This document shows positions 16,104 to 24,976 of a stretch of DNA of 64,000 nucleotides, in pieces. Every line of letters begins with the position of its first letter. Positions within the stretch are counted from its first letter, which is position 1. Below the pieces are notes generated by a model. The model was given only the letters and a program-made list of their open reading frames with translations. It had not been told where the DNA came from and did not search any database. The translations under genes were made by a program, and so were the position numbers. This DNA is from Kocuria tytonis (GTDB lineage: Bacteria > Actinomycetota > Actinomycetes > Actinomycetales > Micrococcaceae), in NCBI RefSeq assembly GCF_003226895.2, contig NZ_PNJG02000001.1, positions 806,001 through 870,000 on the forward strand. Reading direction: 5' to 3'.

Positions 16104-17582
16104 ATGAACACGCAAGACGTCGACGTGATCATCATCGGCGCGGGGATCTCCGGCATTGGGGCCGCGCGCGAACTCGCGGGAACGGACCGCACCATGGCCA
16201 TCCTGGAGGCGCGGGACGACATCGGTGGCACCTGGAACCTGTTCCAGTACCCCGGCATCCGCTCCGACTCGGACATGGCCACGTTCGGCTACCGCAGCCG
16301 TCCCTGGACCGGGGAACGCAGCCTGGCCACGGGTGACACCATCCTGGAGTACGTCCACGCCGCCGCTGAGGAGGCCGGGGTCACCTCCCGGATCCGCTTC
16401 GGACAGCGCGCCCAGCGGGCGGAGTGGTCCTCCGAGTCCCACACCTGGACCGTCACGCACGAGGACGTCCACACGGGTGAGACGTCCACCCTGACCGGCC
16501 GCTGGCTGTTCATGGCCACCGGGTACTACCGCTACGACGAGGGCTTCACCCCCAACTGGCCCAGCCTGCCCGAGTTCCGGGGCACGGTGGTCCACCCGCA
16601 GCACTGGCCGGAGGACTTGGACGTGGCGGGCAAGCGCGTCGTCGTGATCGGGAGCGGCGCCACGGCCGTGACCCTGGTCCCCGCGCTGGCGGACCGCGGC
16701 GCCCACGTGAGCATGCTGCAGCGCTCGCCCTCCTACGTGGCCTCGGTGCCCGGCAAGGACGAGACCGGTATGAAGCTGCGCAAGTGGCTGCCGCCACGCC
16801 TGGCCGGGGAGGCGAACCGCTGGCGCAACATCCTGCGGGCCATGGCGATCTACGAGTTCAGCCGCCGCCGCCCCCAGGCCATGCGGGAACTGCTCCACCG
16901 CGGGGCGGTCAAGCACCTGGGCCCCACGTTCCCCGTGGACGAGCACTTCACCCCCGATTACGACCCGTGGGACCAGCGTCTGTGCGCCGCGCCGGACGGC
17001 GACTTCTTCAAGGCCGTGCGCGGGGACAGCGCGGAGGTCGTGACGGACACGATCGAGCGCTTCACCGCGGACGGTATCGACCTGGGCTCCGGGCGCCACC
17101 TGGCCGCGGACGTGATCGTCACCGCCACCGGGCTGAACGTGCAGTTCCTGGGCAGCATGGACCTCGTGGTGGACGGGAAGACCGTGGATCCCGCGGAGCA
17201 CGTGAGCTACCGGGGCATGATGCTGGACGGTGTGCCCAACATGGCCTTCGCCATCGGGTACACGAACTCCTCCTGGACGCTGCGCGTGGACCTCGTCACC
17301 GAGTACTTCCACCGCCTGCTGGACCGCATGGACCGCGAGGGAGCAGTGGCCGTCACTCCGCGCTATTCCGGACCCCGCACGGGCCTGCGTCCGCTCATCG
17401 ACCTCGCGGCCGGCTACATCCAGCGCGGCGCGCACCTGCTGCCCCGCCAGGGTCCCGACGGCGCCTGGAACGTGCGTCAGAACTACCTGCGGGACCGCGT
17501 GCTGTTCCGTCCCGGCACCGAGAAGGACGACCAGCTCGAGTTCACCGTGCCGGCTCGCGAGACGGCGGGGGCCGCACGATGA
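16104..17582 (+). CDS. FAD-dependent Baeyer-Villiger-type monooxygenase
   Basis: Flavoprotein monooxygenase of 492 residues, related to EthA/MymA. It has an N-terminal FAD-binding GAGISGIGAARE, a second Rossmann motif GSGATAVTLVPAL for NADPH, and between them FRGTVVHPQHWPE, which fits the Baeyer-Villiger fingerprint FxGxxxHxxxWP. It probably inserts oxygen into a ketone or oxidises a sulfur or nitrogen centre. Substrate is unknown. The ATG at 16104 is preceded by AAGGAG and GAAGGA. It is the first gene of an operon coupled by ATGA to the hydrolase. The order monooxygenase, hydrolase, SDR mirrors Rv3083-Rv3084-Rv3085 (mymA operon). Confidence 0.88.
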   Translation: MNTQDVDVIIIGAGISGIGAARELAGTDRTMAILEARDDIGGTWNLFQYPGIRSDSDMATFGYRSRPWTGERSLATGDTILEYVHAAAEEAGVTSRIRFGQRAQRAEWSSESHTWTVTHEDVHTGETSTLTGRWLFMATGYYRYDEGFTPNWPSLPEFRGTVVHPQHWPEDLDVAGKRVVVIGSGATAVTLVPALADRGAHVSMLQRSPSYVASVPGKDETGMKLRKWLPPRLAGEANRWRNILRAMAIYEFSRRRPQAMRELLHRGAVKHLGPTFPVDEHFTPDYDPWDQRLCAAPDGDFFKAVRGDSAEVVTDTIERFTADGIDLGSGRHLAADVIVTATGLNVQFLGSMDLVVDGKTVDPAEHVSYRGMMLDGVPNMAFAIGYTNSSWTLRVDLVTEYFHRLLDRMDREGAVAVTPRYSGPRTGLRPLIDLAAGYIQRGAHLLPRQGPDGAWNVRQNYLRDRVLFRPGTEKDDQLEFTVPARETAGAAR

Positions 17583-18409
17583 GCACGCAGCTGTGGGACG
17601 GCCTGCAGTACCGCGTGTCCGGGTCCGGCACACCCGTGCTGCTGATCCACGGCATCGGGCGCAGCCTCGCCGACTGGGACCGGCAGCACGAGTTGCTCGA
17701 CGCGCACCACCGGGTGTACAGCCTGGACCTGCCCGGATTCGGCGGTTCCGAACGGCCCGCCCGGGGGATGCGTCTGGAGCACCTCGCGGCGCGGGTGGCG
17801 GACTTCGTCCGCGCGCAGGAGATCGCCCCCGTGCACGTGGTGGGCAACTCGCTGGGCGGCGCGGTGGCCATGCAGCTCACCGCGGACCACCCCGAGCTGG
17901 TGCGCAGCCTGCTGCTCGCGGACTCCGCCGGGTTCGGCCGCGGCGTGAGCCCGGCGCTGCGGCTGGCCAGCATCCCCGGGGTGGGTGAGCGCCTGATGCA
18001 GCCCAGCCGCAAGGGAGCACTGCGTTCCGAGCGAGCCATGTACCACGACCCGGCCCTCGCCACGGACGAGCGCGTGGCGCACGGCTACCAGCTGGCGCAG
18101 CGACCGGGCGGCACCGAGGCGTTCCTGGAAATGCTGCGCTCTCTCGGGTCCCCGGCCGGGGTCAAGAGCGGCTGGCGGCGCGCCCTGCTGCCCCGCGTGC
18201 GGGCCACGGGTGTTCCCGTCTTCATCGTGTGGGGCGACAAGGACGCCGTGCTCCCCTTCCGCCACCTCGCGCGCGGTGCCAAGACCCTGGCCGCGCGCAC
18301 CCACCGCTTCCCCGACACCGGTCACGGACCGCAGCTGGAGCGGGCGGACGAGTTCGCGCGGCTGGCCCGTGAATTCTGGGCCGACGCGGAGAAGGGCGTG
18401 ATCGCGTGA
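17579..18409 (+). CDS. Alpha/beta hydrolase
   Basis: Serine hydrolase of 276 residues. The nucleophile elbow is GNSLGG, the acid is in WGDKDAVLPF, and the histidine is in DTGHGPQLE. The oxyanion region HGIGRSLADW lies near residue 24. Its start codon overlaps the monooxygenase stop (ATGA), so the two are translationally coupled. If the monooxygenase forms esters, this enzyme could cleave them. That is an inference from gene order. Confidence 0.88.
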   Translation: MSTQLWDGLQYRVSGSGTPVLLIHGIGRSLADWDRQHELLDAHHRVYSLDLPGFGGSERPARGMRLEHLAARVADFVRAQEIAPVHVVGNSLGGAVAMQLTADHPELVRSLLLADSAGFGRGVSPALRLASIPGVGERLMQPSRKGALRSERAMYHDPALATDERVAHGYQLAQRPGGTEAFLEMLRSLGSPAGVKSGWRRALLPRVRATGVPVFIVWGDKDAVLPFRHLARGAKTLAARTHRFPDTGHGPQLERADEFARLAREFWADAEKGVIA

Positions 18410-19263
18410 GTGCCTTCCGGAGGAGAACCAGGATCCCGCGGCTGGGCCCGTTCCGCTTCGGCTCCGGCTGCGCGGTGGTCACCGGGGCCGCGAGCGGCAT
18501 CGGACGAGCCACCGCCGCCGACCTCGCGGCACGCGGCAACGACCTCGCCCTGATCGACCGGGACGAGGCCGGTCTGGCCGCGGTGCGGGCGGAGCTCTCC
18601 CGCGAGCACCCCGGCCTGCACGTCACCACGCACCGGGTGGACCTGAGCCGCACGGAGGACTTCGCGGACCTCGCAGCCGCGGTGGTCGCCGAGCACCCGC
18701 GGGTGAGCCTGCTCATGAACATCGCCGGGGTGGCCCTGAGCGGGTCCGTGGACGAGATCTCCATGGCGGACCTCGACTGGGTGCTCGCCGTCAACCTGCG
18801 CGCGCCGATCGCGCTCAGCAAGGCGTTCCTGCCCCACCTTCGGGAGCACGACGGCGCGCACATCGTGAACGTCTCCAGCCTGTTCGGTCTGGTGGCCCCC
18901 GCGGGCCAGAGCGCCTACGCGGCCAGCAAGTTCGGCATCCGGGGGTTCACCCTGGCGCTGCAGTCGGAGCTGATCCCCCAGGGGATCGGCGTCACGGTGG
19001 TGCACCCCGGCGGCATCGCCACGAACATCGCACGCAACGCCCGCACCGGGTCCCTGCTGGACGAGGACGAGGCCGCACGGCGGCGCGCCGACTTCGGCCG
19101 GTTCCTGAAGCTGCCGCCGGAGAAGGCCGCCGCCCAGATCCTCACGGCCGTGGCCAGGCGCAGGGAGCGGGTGGTCATCACCCAGCAGGCGGTGCTGATC
19201 GACGTGGTCGCACGCGTCCTGCCGGTCAAGCAGCGCGAGTTCCTGGCCCGCCACGCCTCCTAG
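18406..19263 (+). CDS. Short-chain dehydrogenase/reductase (SDR)
   Basis: NAD(P)-dependent oxidoreductase of 285 residues. The cofactor motif is TGAASGIG, NIAG is the NNAG-like segment, and the active site reads Ser in NVSSLFG and YAASK. The start is GTG at 18406, overlapping the hydrolase stop. It would oxidise or reduce an alcohol/ketone in the same pathway. The stop codon TAG lies in the CTAG to which the mobile island is joined, so the natural C terminus could have been altered slightly, although the length is normal for the family. Confidence 0.88.
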   Translation: MSAFRRRTRIPRLGPFRFGSGCAVVTGAASGIGRATAADLAARGNDLALIDRDEAGLAAVRAELSREHPGLHVTTHRVDLSRTEDFADLAAAVVAEHPRVSLLMNIAGVALSGSVDEISMADLDWVLAVNLRAPIALSKAFLPHLREHDGAHIVNVSSLFGLVAPAGQSAYAASKFGIRGFTLALQSELIPQGIGVTVVHPGGIATNIARNARTGSLLDEDEAARRRADFGRFLKLPPEKAAAQILTAVARRRERVVITQQAVLIDVVARVLPVKQREFLARHAS

Positions 19264-19300
19264 CTGTACTGACCGGGGACGTTGATCGAAGACGCCAGAC

Positions 19301-19334
19301 ATGGGATTAGTAAATCGTGATTTACTAATCCCAT
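19301..19334. promoter_or_regulatory. Perfect 34-bp palindrome overlapping the tetR start codon
   Basis: Arms of 16 bases (19301-19316 and 19319-19334) pair perfectly around GT. The downstream arm contains TTTACT (19321-19326), a possible -10 element, and the first two bases of the ATG at 19333. There is no ribosome site, so transcription from about 19333 would give a leaderless message. TetR binding here would block its own promoter. Confidence 0.65.
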
Positions 19335-19875
19335 GGCACGTCCGCGACGCGACAGTGATGACGCTCTACTCGACAGGCTGGCAGCCGCGATGGCGGATCG
19401 TCAGGCCGTCACCCCTTGGACGTTGGCCGAGGTCGCACCCGTGGTCGGGCTGAGCGCCGCAGGCATCGTGAAGAGGTTCGGATCGCGCCAAGGTGTGCTC
19501 CTGGCCTTGAGCCGCAGATGGATCGCCACCATTCCCCAGACTCCCAACGGGGATCTGTTACCTGTCGAGGAGCTTCGCGGGTGGGTGGCGGAACGCTTCG
19601 CTCCGCCTCACGGGAACGCTCAAGGCTTGAGCCAGCTCATCGACGACCTTGTCGACGAGGACCTACGCAGACTCCTTGCTGAGGGATGGGGGCTTGAGCG
19701 GGCATACCTCAAGGCCTTGCTTGGTCGCTGCGACCTTCCCGGAGTCAAGAACCCAGGTGTGTGCGCAGCGATCCTGTTCGACGCCCTCAACGGGGCCGCC
19801 CTACGTGCGGCGGCCGAAGGAAGTGCCGACCTCGTATCCCAAACCCTCGACAACCTCCTGGAGCAGTGGACATGA
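19333..19875 (+). CDS. TetR family regulator (passenger of the left IS481 unit)
   Basis: Predicted repressor of 180 residues. The N-terminal DNA-binding domain includes TLAEVAPVVGLSAAGIVKRF and a sensor domain follows. The ATG at 19333 lies inside a perfect palindrome and lacks a Shine-Dalgarno sequence. Its stop overlaps the start of the reductase gene (ATGA at 19872-19875), so the two form a unit. G+C is visibly lower than in the flanking core genes, which suits acquisition by transfer. It probably controls itself and the reductase. The ligand is unknown. Confidence 0.82.
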   Translation: MARPRRDSDDALLDRLAAAMADRQAVTPWTLAEVAPVVGLSAAGIVKRFGSRQGVLLALSRRWIATIPQTPNGDLLPVEELRGWVAERFAPPHGNAQGLSQLIDDLVDEDLRRLLAEGWGLERAYLKALLGRCDLPGVKNPGVCAAILFDALNGAALRAAAEGSADLVSQTLDNLLEQWT

Positions 19876-20441
19876 CACACGCCAAAACCTGGACCGGCCG
19901 CGTCTTCATCGGGGCCAGCCTCGACGGCTTCATTGCCCGTCCTGACGGCGACATCGGATGGCTGACCGACCCACCCCCACGCCAACACAGCTACGTCGAC
20001 AGCAGCCGTCATGCGGAGTCATGGGAGACCTTTTTCCCCAGCGTGGATCACGTTGTCATGGGGCGGGGCACCTACGAGACCGTCTCAACCTTCGACGAGT
20101 GGCCCTACATAGGAAAGAAGGTTCTCGTCCTGTCCACGACCATGGCCGCACGGGACAGCAGGATCACGGTGGTTCAAACCCTGGATGAGGCAAGAGAGAC
20201 CCTCGCGCAAGGAGACGCCCGTCAGGTCTATATCGACGGCGGGCAGGTCATCCAGACTTTCCTGCGTCACGGGCTCGTCGACGAACTCACCGTCAGCCAC
20301 GCACCCGTCCTGATCGGTTCCGGAATCCCGCTTTTCGGCTGCCTTTCACATGACGTGCACCTGACCCTGCGCGCAAGCCATGCGCACGACGGCATGGTTC
20401 ACAGTACCTACGACGTCACCAACCTCGTGCCAGAGCGATGA
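19872..20441 (+). CDS. RibD C-terminal/dihydrofolate reductase-like protein
   Basis: NADPH-dependent reductase-like protein of 189 residues in the RibD_C/DHFR superfamily. VFIGASLDGFIARPDGDIGW is the typical start, followed by VVMGRGTYETV (cofactor loop) and QVYIDGGQVIQTFL. Its relatives range from dihydrofolate reductase-like to riboflavin-type reductases, so the reaction cannot be fixed. The ATG overlaps the tetR stop and the gene ends 9 bases before the transposase ATG. In this context it is a passenger gene, perhaps a resistance or detoxification function. Confidence 0.8.
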   Translation: MTHAKTWTGRVFIGASLDGFIARPDGDIGWLTDPPPRQHSYVDSSRHAESWETFFPSVDHVVMGRGTYETVSTFDEWPYIGKKVLVLSTTMAARDSRITVVQTLDEARETLAQGDARQVYIDGGQVIQTFLRHGLVDELTVSHAPVLIGSGIPLFGCLSHDVHLTLRASHAHDGMVHSTYDVTNLVPER

Positions 20442-20450
20442 GTGAAACTC

Positions 20451-21437
20451 ATGGCACACGCTGACGCCGCCCTGACACCACGGCACCGACTCAAGGTCGC
20501 CAGGCTCGTCGTTGATGTAAGCTGGCCGATCAGCGAGGTCGCCGCCCGCTTCCAGGTCTCCTGGCCAACAGTGAAGCGGTGGGTCGATCGGTACCTGGCA
20601 GGCGAAACGATGGAAGACCGATCCTCGCGGCCCAAGTCATCGCCAAACAAGACCCCGAAGCCGGTGACGAAGCGGTGCATCAGTCTGCGAATCCGGCTGC
20701 GGGAAGGTCCGGTTCAGCTCGCGTCCCGGCTCGGCATCGCCCCGTCCACGGTGCATCGCATCCTCACCGTGGCACGTCTCAACCGGCTGTCCTATGTCGA
20801 CCGTGCCACGGGCGAGCCGATCCGCCGGTACGCGCACGACTACCCCGGGTCGATGGTCCACGTGGACGTGAAGAAGCTCGGCAACATCCCCGACGGGGGA
20901 GGCTAGCGCTACGTCGGCCGCCGCCAAGGGGAGAAGAACCGCGCCGCCACTCCCGACAAGCCACGCAATCAGTACGGCGGCCCGAAGCTCGGGTACGCAT
21001 TCGTACACACGGTCATCGACGACCACTCCCGCGTGGCCTACACCGAGGTCCACGACGACGAGACCGCCGCCATCGCCGTCGGCGTCCTGCAACGGGCCGT
21101 CTACTGGTTCGCCGAACGCGGCGTCACCATCGAACGAGTCTTGTCCGACAACGGCGGTGCCTACCGGTCCTACCTGTGGCGCGACACCTGCGAGGCGCTG
21201 TCGATCACACCGAAGCGGACCCGGCCCTACCGACCCCAGACCAACGGCAAGGTCGAGCGCTTCCACCGGACCATGGCCGACGGGCGGGCCTACGCCCACT
21301 GCTACACCAGCGAGCAAGAACGCCGAGACGCACTCTCCGGCTGGCTGCACCAGTACAACCAGCATCGTCCGCACACGGCCTGCGGCAACCAACCGCCCAT
21401 CACCCGCTTGATTAACCTGTCGGGTCAGTACAGCTAG
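20451..21437 (+). pseudogene. IS481 family transposase, interrupted by TAG (copy 1)
   Basis: The reading frame would give about 327 residues. It has an N-terminal helix-turn-helix (PISEVAARFQVSWPTVKRWV) and an rve-type DDE domain: HVDVKKLG, VLSDNGGAYRS, and the Glu region KVERFHRTMADG. A TAG at 20904-20906 replaces the tryptophan codon that copy 2 keeps (GGGWRYVGRR). It falls just after the first catalytic Asp, so no active enzyme is expected without readthrough. The last codons (SGQYS, stop) are written by the terminal inverted repeat. GTG at 20442 is an alternative start, but ATG 20451 matches copy 2. Confidence 0.85.
21416..21432 (+). repeat. Right terminal repeat of the left IS481 unit
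   Basis: Its reverse complement starts TGTACTGACCCGACAGG and matches the left end at 19265 over the first 10 bases and at scattered positions beyond. CTAG follows at 21434-21437. Confidence 0.7.
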
Positions 21438-21450
21438 CGCTCCTCCCGCA

Positions 21451-21496
21451 TTACCTATTTACCGAAATGGGTAATAAGGTTTATCGGTATATACCG
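21451..21496. repeat. Two consecutive palindromes in an A+T-rich gap
   Basis: The first has arms TTACCTATTT (21451-21460) and AAATGGGTAA (21465-21474), which pair at 9 of 10 positions around ACCG. The second, CGGTATATACCG (21485-21496), is a perfect 12-base palindrome. They lie in the 480-base gap 21438-21917, which has no gene I can support. Replication-origin iterons or operators are possibilities. A further small hairpin (TGTTTC/GAAACA) follows near 21540. Confidence 0.4.
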
Positions 21497-21917
21497 GATT
21501 ACGGCGCCTTCCGCGCGAGACGTTTCATCAGGCAGGTGTTTCTTATGAAACACCCCCAGGTGCCTGGATGCCTCTAGTTGGCCGGCTACACGCTCGGGTT
21601 TTCTGGTCACAGGGTGCGGTCGCGCGCCGCATCAGTCTCCTCGATGAACTCCCCCAGACGACTAGCTGGGCCACAGGCCGGCTGGTTTTGTCTGCCCCCA
21701 TCAAAGATCACCCGCCGGTGAAGGGTCCTGATGTAAAGCCCCGGCGGGACAGTGTCTAGGGCTGTTCCTGCGTACCGGGCGCTCAGGTATCCCGAGGGGC
21801 ATACCCACGGCTTTGGTGTCACATGTGAGCGTGGGGAGCGTTCACCCTAAGTCTCGAGCGACCGTGCACCATGCTGCCTCCCATGACGCAGCCGGTGGCC
21901 AGGGAGAGACGCCTGAC

Positions 21918-22424
21918 CTATCTTTGGGCTCGTTTCGCAACGGGAGCGACGGTCCCACAGGCCTTGGCCAGTTCCGCACGGAACCAGGCGGGCATCGTGG
22001 TCTTAGTTTTCGCCTCAGCGGCTCGCTGTGCGATCTCGGCCGCGCGTGCTTCGCGGCGGGCGGTCTCGGCCGCGCGTCGTGCACGTGCCGGAAGTTCTTT
22101 GCCGGTGATGGCGCGCTTGATCTGGTGCAGCAGCAACGCACGCGGGTTCTTCTGGCTGTCCGGGGGCAGGGAGAGCAGCCCAAGGCCCTGGTGATCGGCC
22201 TCCACGGCGTTCATCAGGTCTTGGGTGGTCCACTCCTCGGTCACTCCACAGACCACCAGGCCACGGGAGAGCCCCATCAAGAGGGCGTCGCCGGCAGGGT
22301 ACAACCACCAGGTGGTCCAGAGCCTGGAGGGATCGCGTCCACGTTTCCTCACAGGACGCCCCTGTCGAGAGGGCCACCGTTCACACCGCAGTGTCCGCGC
22401 CCCGCTGCGTAACAACCATGTCAC
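21918..22424 (-). CDS. Hypothetical protein (up to 168 residues)
   Basis: Not recognised. The open frame encodes a basic protein with LMNAVEADHQGLGLLSLPPD and a long Arg/Ala/Glu helix (RARRAAETARREARAAEIAQ) near the C terminus. Composition resembles the C-terminal parts of some plasmid replication or mobilisation proteins, but no motif proves it. The start is uncertain, and the gene may be a 3' fragment of something longer. It lies between the left IS481 unit and the lipoprotein remnant. Confidence 0.3.
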   Translation of the reverse strand: MTWLLRSGARTLRCERWPSRQGRPVRKRGRDPSRLWTTWWLYPAGDALLMGLSRGLVVCGVTEEWTTQDLMNAVEADHQGLGLLSLPPDSQKNPRALLLHQIKRAITGKELPARARRAAETARREARAAEIAQRAAEAKTKTTMPAWFRAELAKACGTVAPVAKRAQR

Positions 22425-22521
22425 ACCTTCCTACTTCTAGACCGTCGAACGGTGAAATAAGCCTGGGCATCTGTTTATCGAACAGAATTTGAATATCCAG
22501 CAAATCTCCAACATTCGTGAA

Positions 22522-23541
22522 TTAACCCTCAATTTGGATGTGCGATGCTCTAGCAGGAACAAACATCCCCTGTTGATCGAGGGAAACGGGTCCCCCGCCA
22601 CCATCGAAATCCACAGTCCATGCGACGGGAGATCCTGGAGCGGAAACAGGTTCCCAGCTAATCTTTGCAGCATACTCCTCGCCAGGAAGAATGACCCGAT
22701 CCGAGGTTTCACTGAACACAATTTGCCCTGCGGGACTCTGGTCCATGACAGAGATCTGGTTCACTCTGCAAGGCAGGAAGCTGTGGTTGGTAATTCGGAT
22801 TTCAGCATCCACTCGTGAGCTGGACGCAGGTTCCTCTCCCTGATCCACCGGGGCCAGCGCGGCCGAGACTCGCTGCGCGCCGCAGGTCGGCGCCACGACG
22901 GTAGGCACCTTGCTCACGTCGCCGAGGGTGGCTAATTTACTTGGGGGAGACCATGCACCCACCCGGGCAGTTCCGGAGGGAAAACGTAAAGGATCGTTGG
23001 GTGCGCCATATCCAAATTGGGCATGAATTGGATCGACGCCCCCCAGGGTCACATCTACCTGCTGCTGGGCCCCCGCTGGTTCGGACGTGGGCGCCCAGGA
23101 CATCGTCGCAGTGCTGGATTGTCCAGGCTTCAGACGGACCGTGCCAGCCCCGCCGCCCAACGAGACCACCCGCGATTCCCTCTCGTTTTGAAACTTGATA
23201 CCCGGTGTTCCAAGCAGGTCACATGAACTGGTTCCATAATTGCGAACCGACAGGCGCGCGTTGTCCTTGACACCCGACGCCTGAAGCTGATCTATTACAC
23301 CTTCTATGTTTTCTGGTTCGCACGTGAATGTTAGATTTCCATTGGCGGGTCGCGACCACGGGTGCTGATTGGGAGGATGCTCGACTTCGTTTAGCAGCGC
23401 ACTCAAAGGAGGGTCGTCCGGAACCCCGGGGTGGCAGCCAGTGGGCTGAGGTTTCAAGTGAGCGCCTTCCACCTGCACATTCGCGCAGACGTGCTCCCAC
23501 CAGGATTCTTCCTCGAAAGGATCCGCCCCAGAGACCAATCG
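22522..23541 (-). pseudogene. DUF4232-like lipoprotein gene, 3' part (split by ISL3 element)
   Basis: C-terminal 337 or so residues of a lipoprotein whose first 98 codons lie beyond the insertion (24977-25269). Removing the element and one copy of the 8-bp duplication restores one continuous frame of 435 codons (MWRL joins VSGADPFEEESWWEHV). LSVRNYGTSSCDLLGTPGIK and AEIRITNHSFLPCRV are beta-sandwich repeats of the DUF4232 type. Function is unknown. The gene follows the PBP gene on the same strand, so it probably belonged to that operon. The split must abolish the full-length product. Confidence 0.75.
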
Positions 23542-24976
23542 GGCTCTTCACAGATGAGGGTGTAGCTGTGGTGCGACCTGGGGCGGCGCGTCGGTGTCGG
23601 GGTGAGGGTCGAGGTCTTCCGATGATGGGAGTTCTCACACAACCCGTCCGGAAGACCTCGACGTGCCTGACGCTACCTTCACGCGCCCTGACCTGACTAC
23701 CTTCATCCGCCTCGACGGCCTCGGTCTGGAGGTCACCGGCCAGCTGCTCGAGCCTGACCGGTCCGTGCTGGCGTGCCGGGTCGTGGAGCCGGACGACTGG
23801 TGCAGGCGGTGCGGCTGCCAGGGCGTGCCCCGTGACACGGTGAGCAGGGAGTTGGCGCACGAGCCGTTCGGGTGGCGCCCTACCACGCTGGTGCTCACCG
23901 TGCGCCGCTACCGCTGCAAGGAGTGCTCGCACGTGTGGCGTCAGGACACCACCGCTGCGGCGCCGCCGCGGGCCAAGATCTCCCGCGCCGGCCTGCGGTG
24001 GGGTCTGGTCGGGATCGTCGTCGGCCACCTGTCGATGGCCCGAGTTGCCGAAGGACTGGGCGTGGCGTGGAACACCGCCAACGACGCGGTCCTGGCTGAG
24101 GGCCGGCGTCTGCTCATCGAGGACCCGACCCGCCTGGACGGTGTCAAGGTCGTCGGGGTCGATGAGCACGTGTGGCGGCACACCCGGCGCGGTGACAAGT
24201 ACGTCACCGTGATCATCGACCTCACCCCGGTCCGGGACGGCACCGGGCCCTCACGCCTGCTGGACGTGGTCGAAGGTCGGTCGAAGAAGGCGTTCAAGGA
24301 CTGGCTGGCCGAGCGGGACCAGGCTTGGCGCGATGGGATCGAGGTCGTGGCCATGGATGGGTTCGCGGGCTTCAAGACCGCCACCACCGAGGAGCTGCCG
24401 GACGCCGTCACGGTTATGGATCCCTTCCACGTCATCCGGTTGGCCGGGGACGCTCTCGATGAGTGCCGCCGCCGAGTCCAGCAGGAACTGCACGGACACC
24501 GCGGACGCAAGGGCGACCCGCTCTACACCGCGCGGCGGACCCTGCACACCGGGGCTGACCTGCTCACCGACCGCCAGCACGAGCGCCTTGACAAGCTCTT
24601 CGCTGGGGACCGGCACGTGCAAGTCGAGTGCACCTGGGGGATCTACCAGCGCATGATCTCCGCCTACCGTCACCCCGACCGGGCAGCCGGCCGCGTCGAG
24701 ATGAGCTCCGTGATCGACGCCCTCGCCGACAGTGTGCCTGAGGCGTTGGTAGAACTGCGCAACCTCGGCCGCACCCTGACCAGACGCGCCTGCGACGTCC
24801 TGGCCTACTTCGACCGGCCGCGCACGAGCAACGGACCTACCGAAGCCGTGAACGGTCGCCTCGAGCACCTGCGTGGCCTGGCCCTCGGCTTCCGCAACCT
24901 CACCAACTACATAGCCCGCGCACTCCTCGAAGCCGGCGGATTCAGACCACACCTACACCCCGAATTGTGAAGAGCC
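23542..24976 (+). mobile_element. Complete ISL3-family insertion sequence (1435 bp)
   Basis: Terminal inverted repeats GGCTCTTCACA (23542-23552) and TGTGAAGAGCC (24966-24976) bracket one intact transposase gene. The element is flanked by a perfect 8-bp duplication. It lies inside the DUF4232-like lipoprotein gene. Nothing in it looks damaged, so it may still be active. Confidence 0.93.
23663..24970 (+). CDS. ISL3 family transposase
   Basis: DDE transposase of 435 residues. The N-terminal zinc-finger-like cysteines are WCRRCGC and RYRCKECSHVWR. A helix-turn-helix includes MARVAEGLGVAWNTANDAVL. The catalytic domain has GVDEHVW, VMDPFHVIRLA and, near the end, SNGPTEAVNGRLEHLRG with the last acidic residue. 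The start is GTG at 23663, and the stop falls inside the right inverted repeat. The gene is intact. Confidence 0.93.
   Translation: MPDATFTRPDLTTFIRLDGLGLEVTGQLLEPDRSVLACRVVEPDDWCRRCGCQGVPRDTVSRELAHEPFGWRPTTLVLTVRRYRCKECSHVWRQDTTAAAPPRAKISRAGLRWGLVGIVVGHLSMARVAEGLGVAWNTANDAVLAEGRRLLIEDPTRLDGVKVVGVDEHVWRHTRRGDKYVTVIIDLTPVRDGTGPSRLLDVVEGRSKKAFKDWLAERDQAWRDGIEVVAMDGFAGFKTATTEELPDAVTVMDPFHVIRLAGDALDECRRRVQQELHGHRGRKGDPLYTARRTLHTGADLLTDRQHERLDKLFAGDRHVQVECTWGIYQRMISAYRHPDRAAGRVEMSSVIDALADSVPEALVELRNLGRTLTRRACDVLAYFDRPRTSNGPTEAVNGRLEHLRGLALGFRNLTNYIARALLEAGGFRPHLHPEL

Larger units (their letters stand above)
19260..21437 (+). mobile_element. IS481-family element carrying TetR and reductase passenger genes
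   Basis: The terminal inverted repeats begin TGTACTGACC at 19265 and end GGTCAGTACA at 21432. They are flanked by CTAG on both sides (19260-19263 and 21434-21437), either a 4-bp target duplication or part of the target preference. The 2.2 kb unit is twice the usual IS481 length because a TetR gene and a RibD/DHFR-type gene lie between the left end and the transposase. No second left end is visible next to the transposase gene, so the passengers are truly internal. The transposase gene has an in-frame TAG. Confidence 0.7.

Noticed and set aside
19265-21432. Treating the left IS481 end at 19265 as belonging only to the big island and not to a smaller element
   Set aside because: A matching right end at 21432 with the same CTAG flank supports a 2.2-kb unit as well. 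The two readings are compatible and both are reported.
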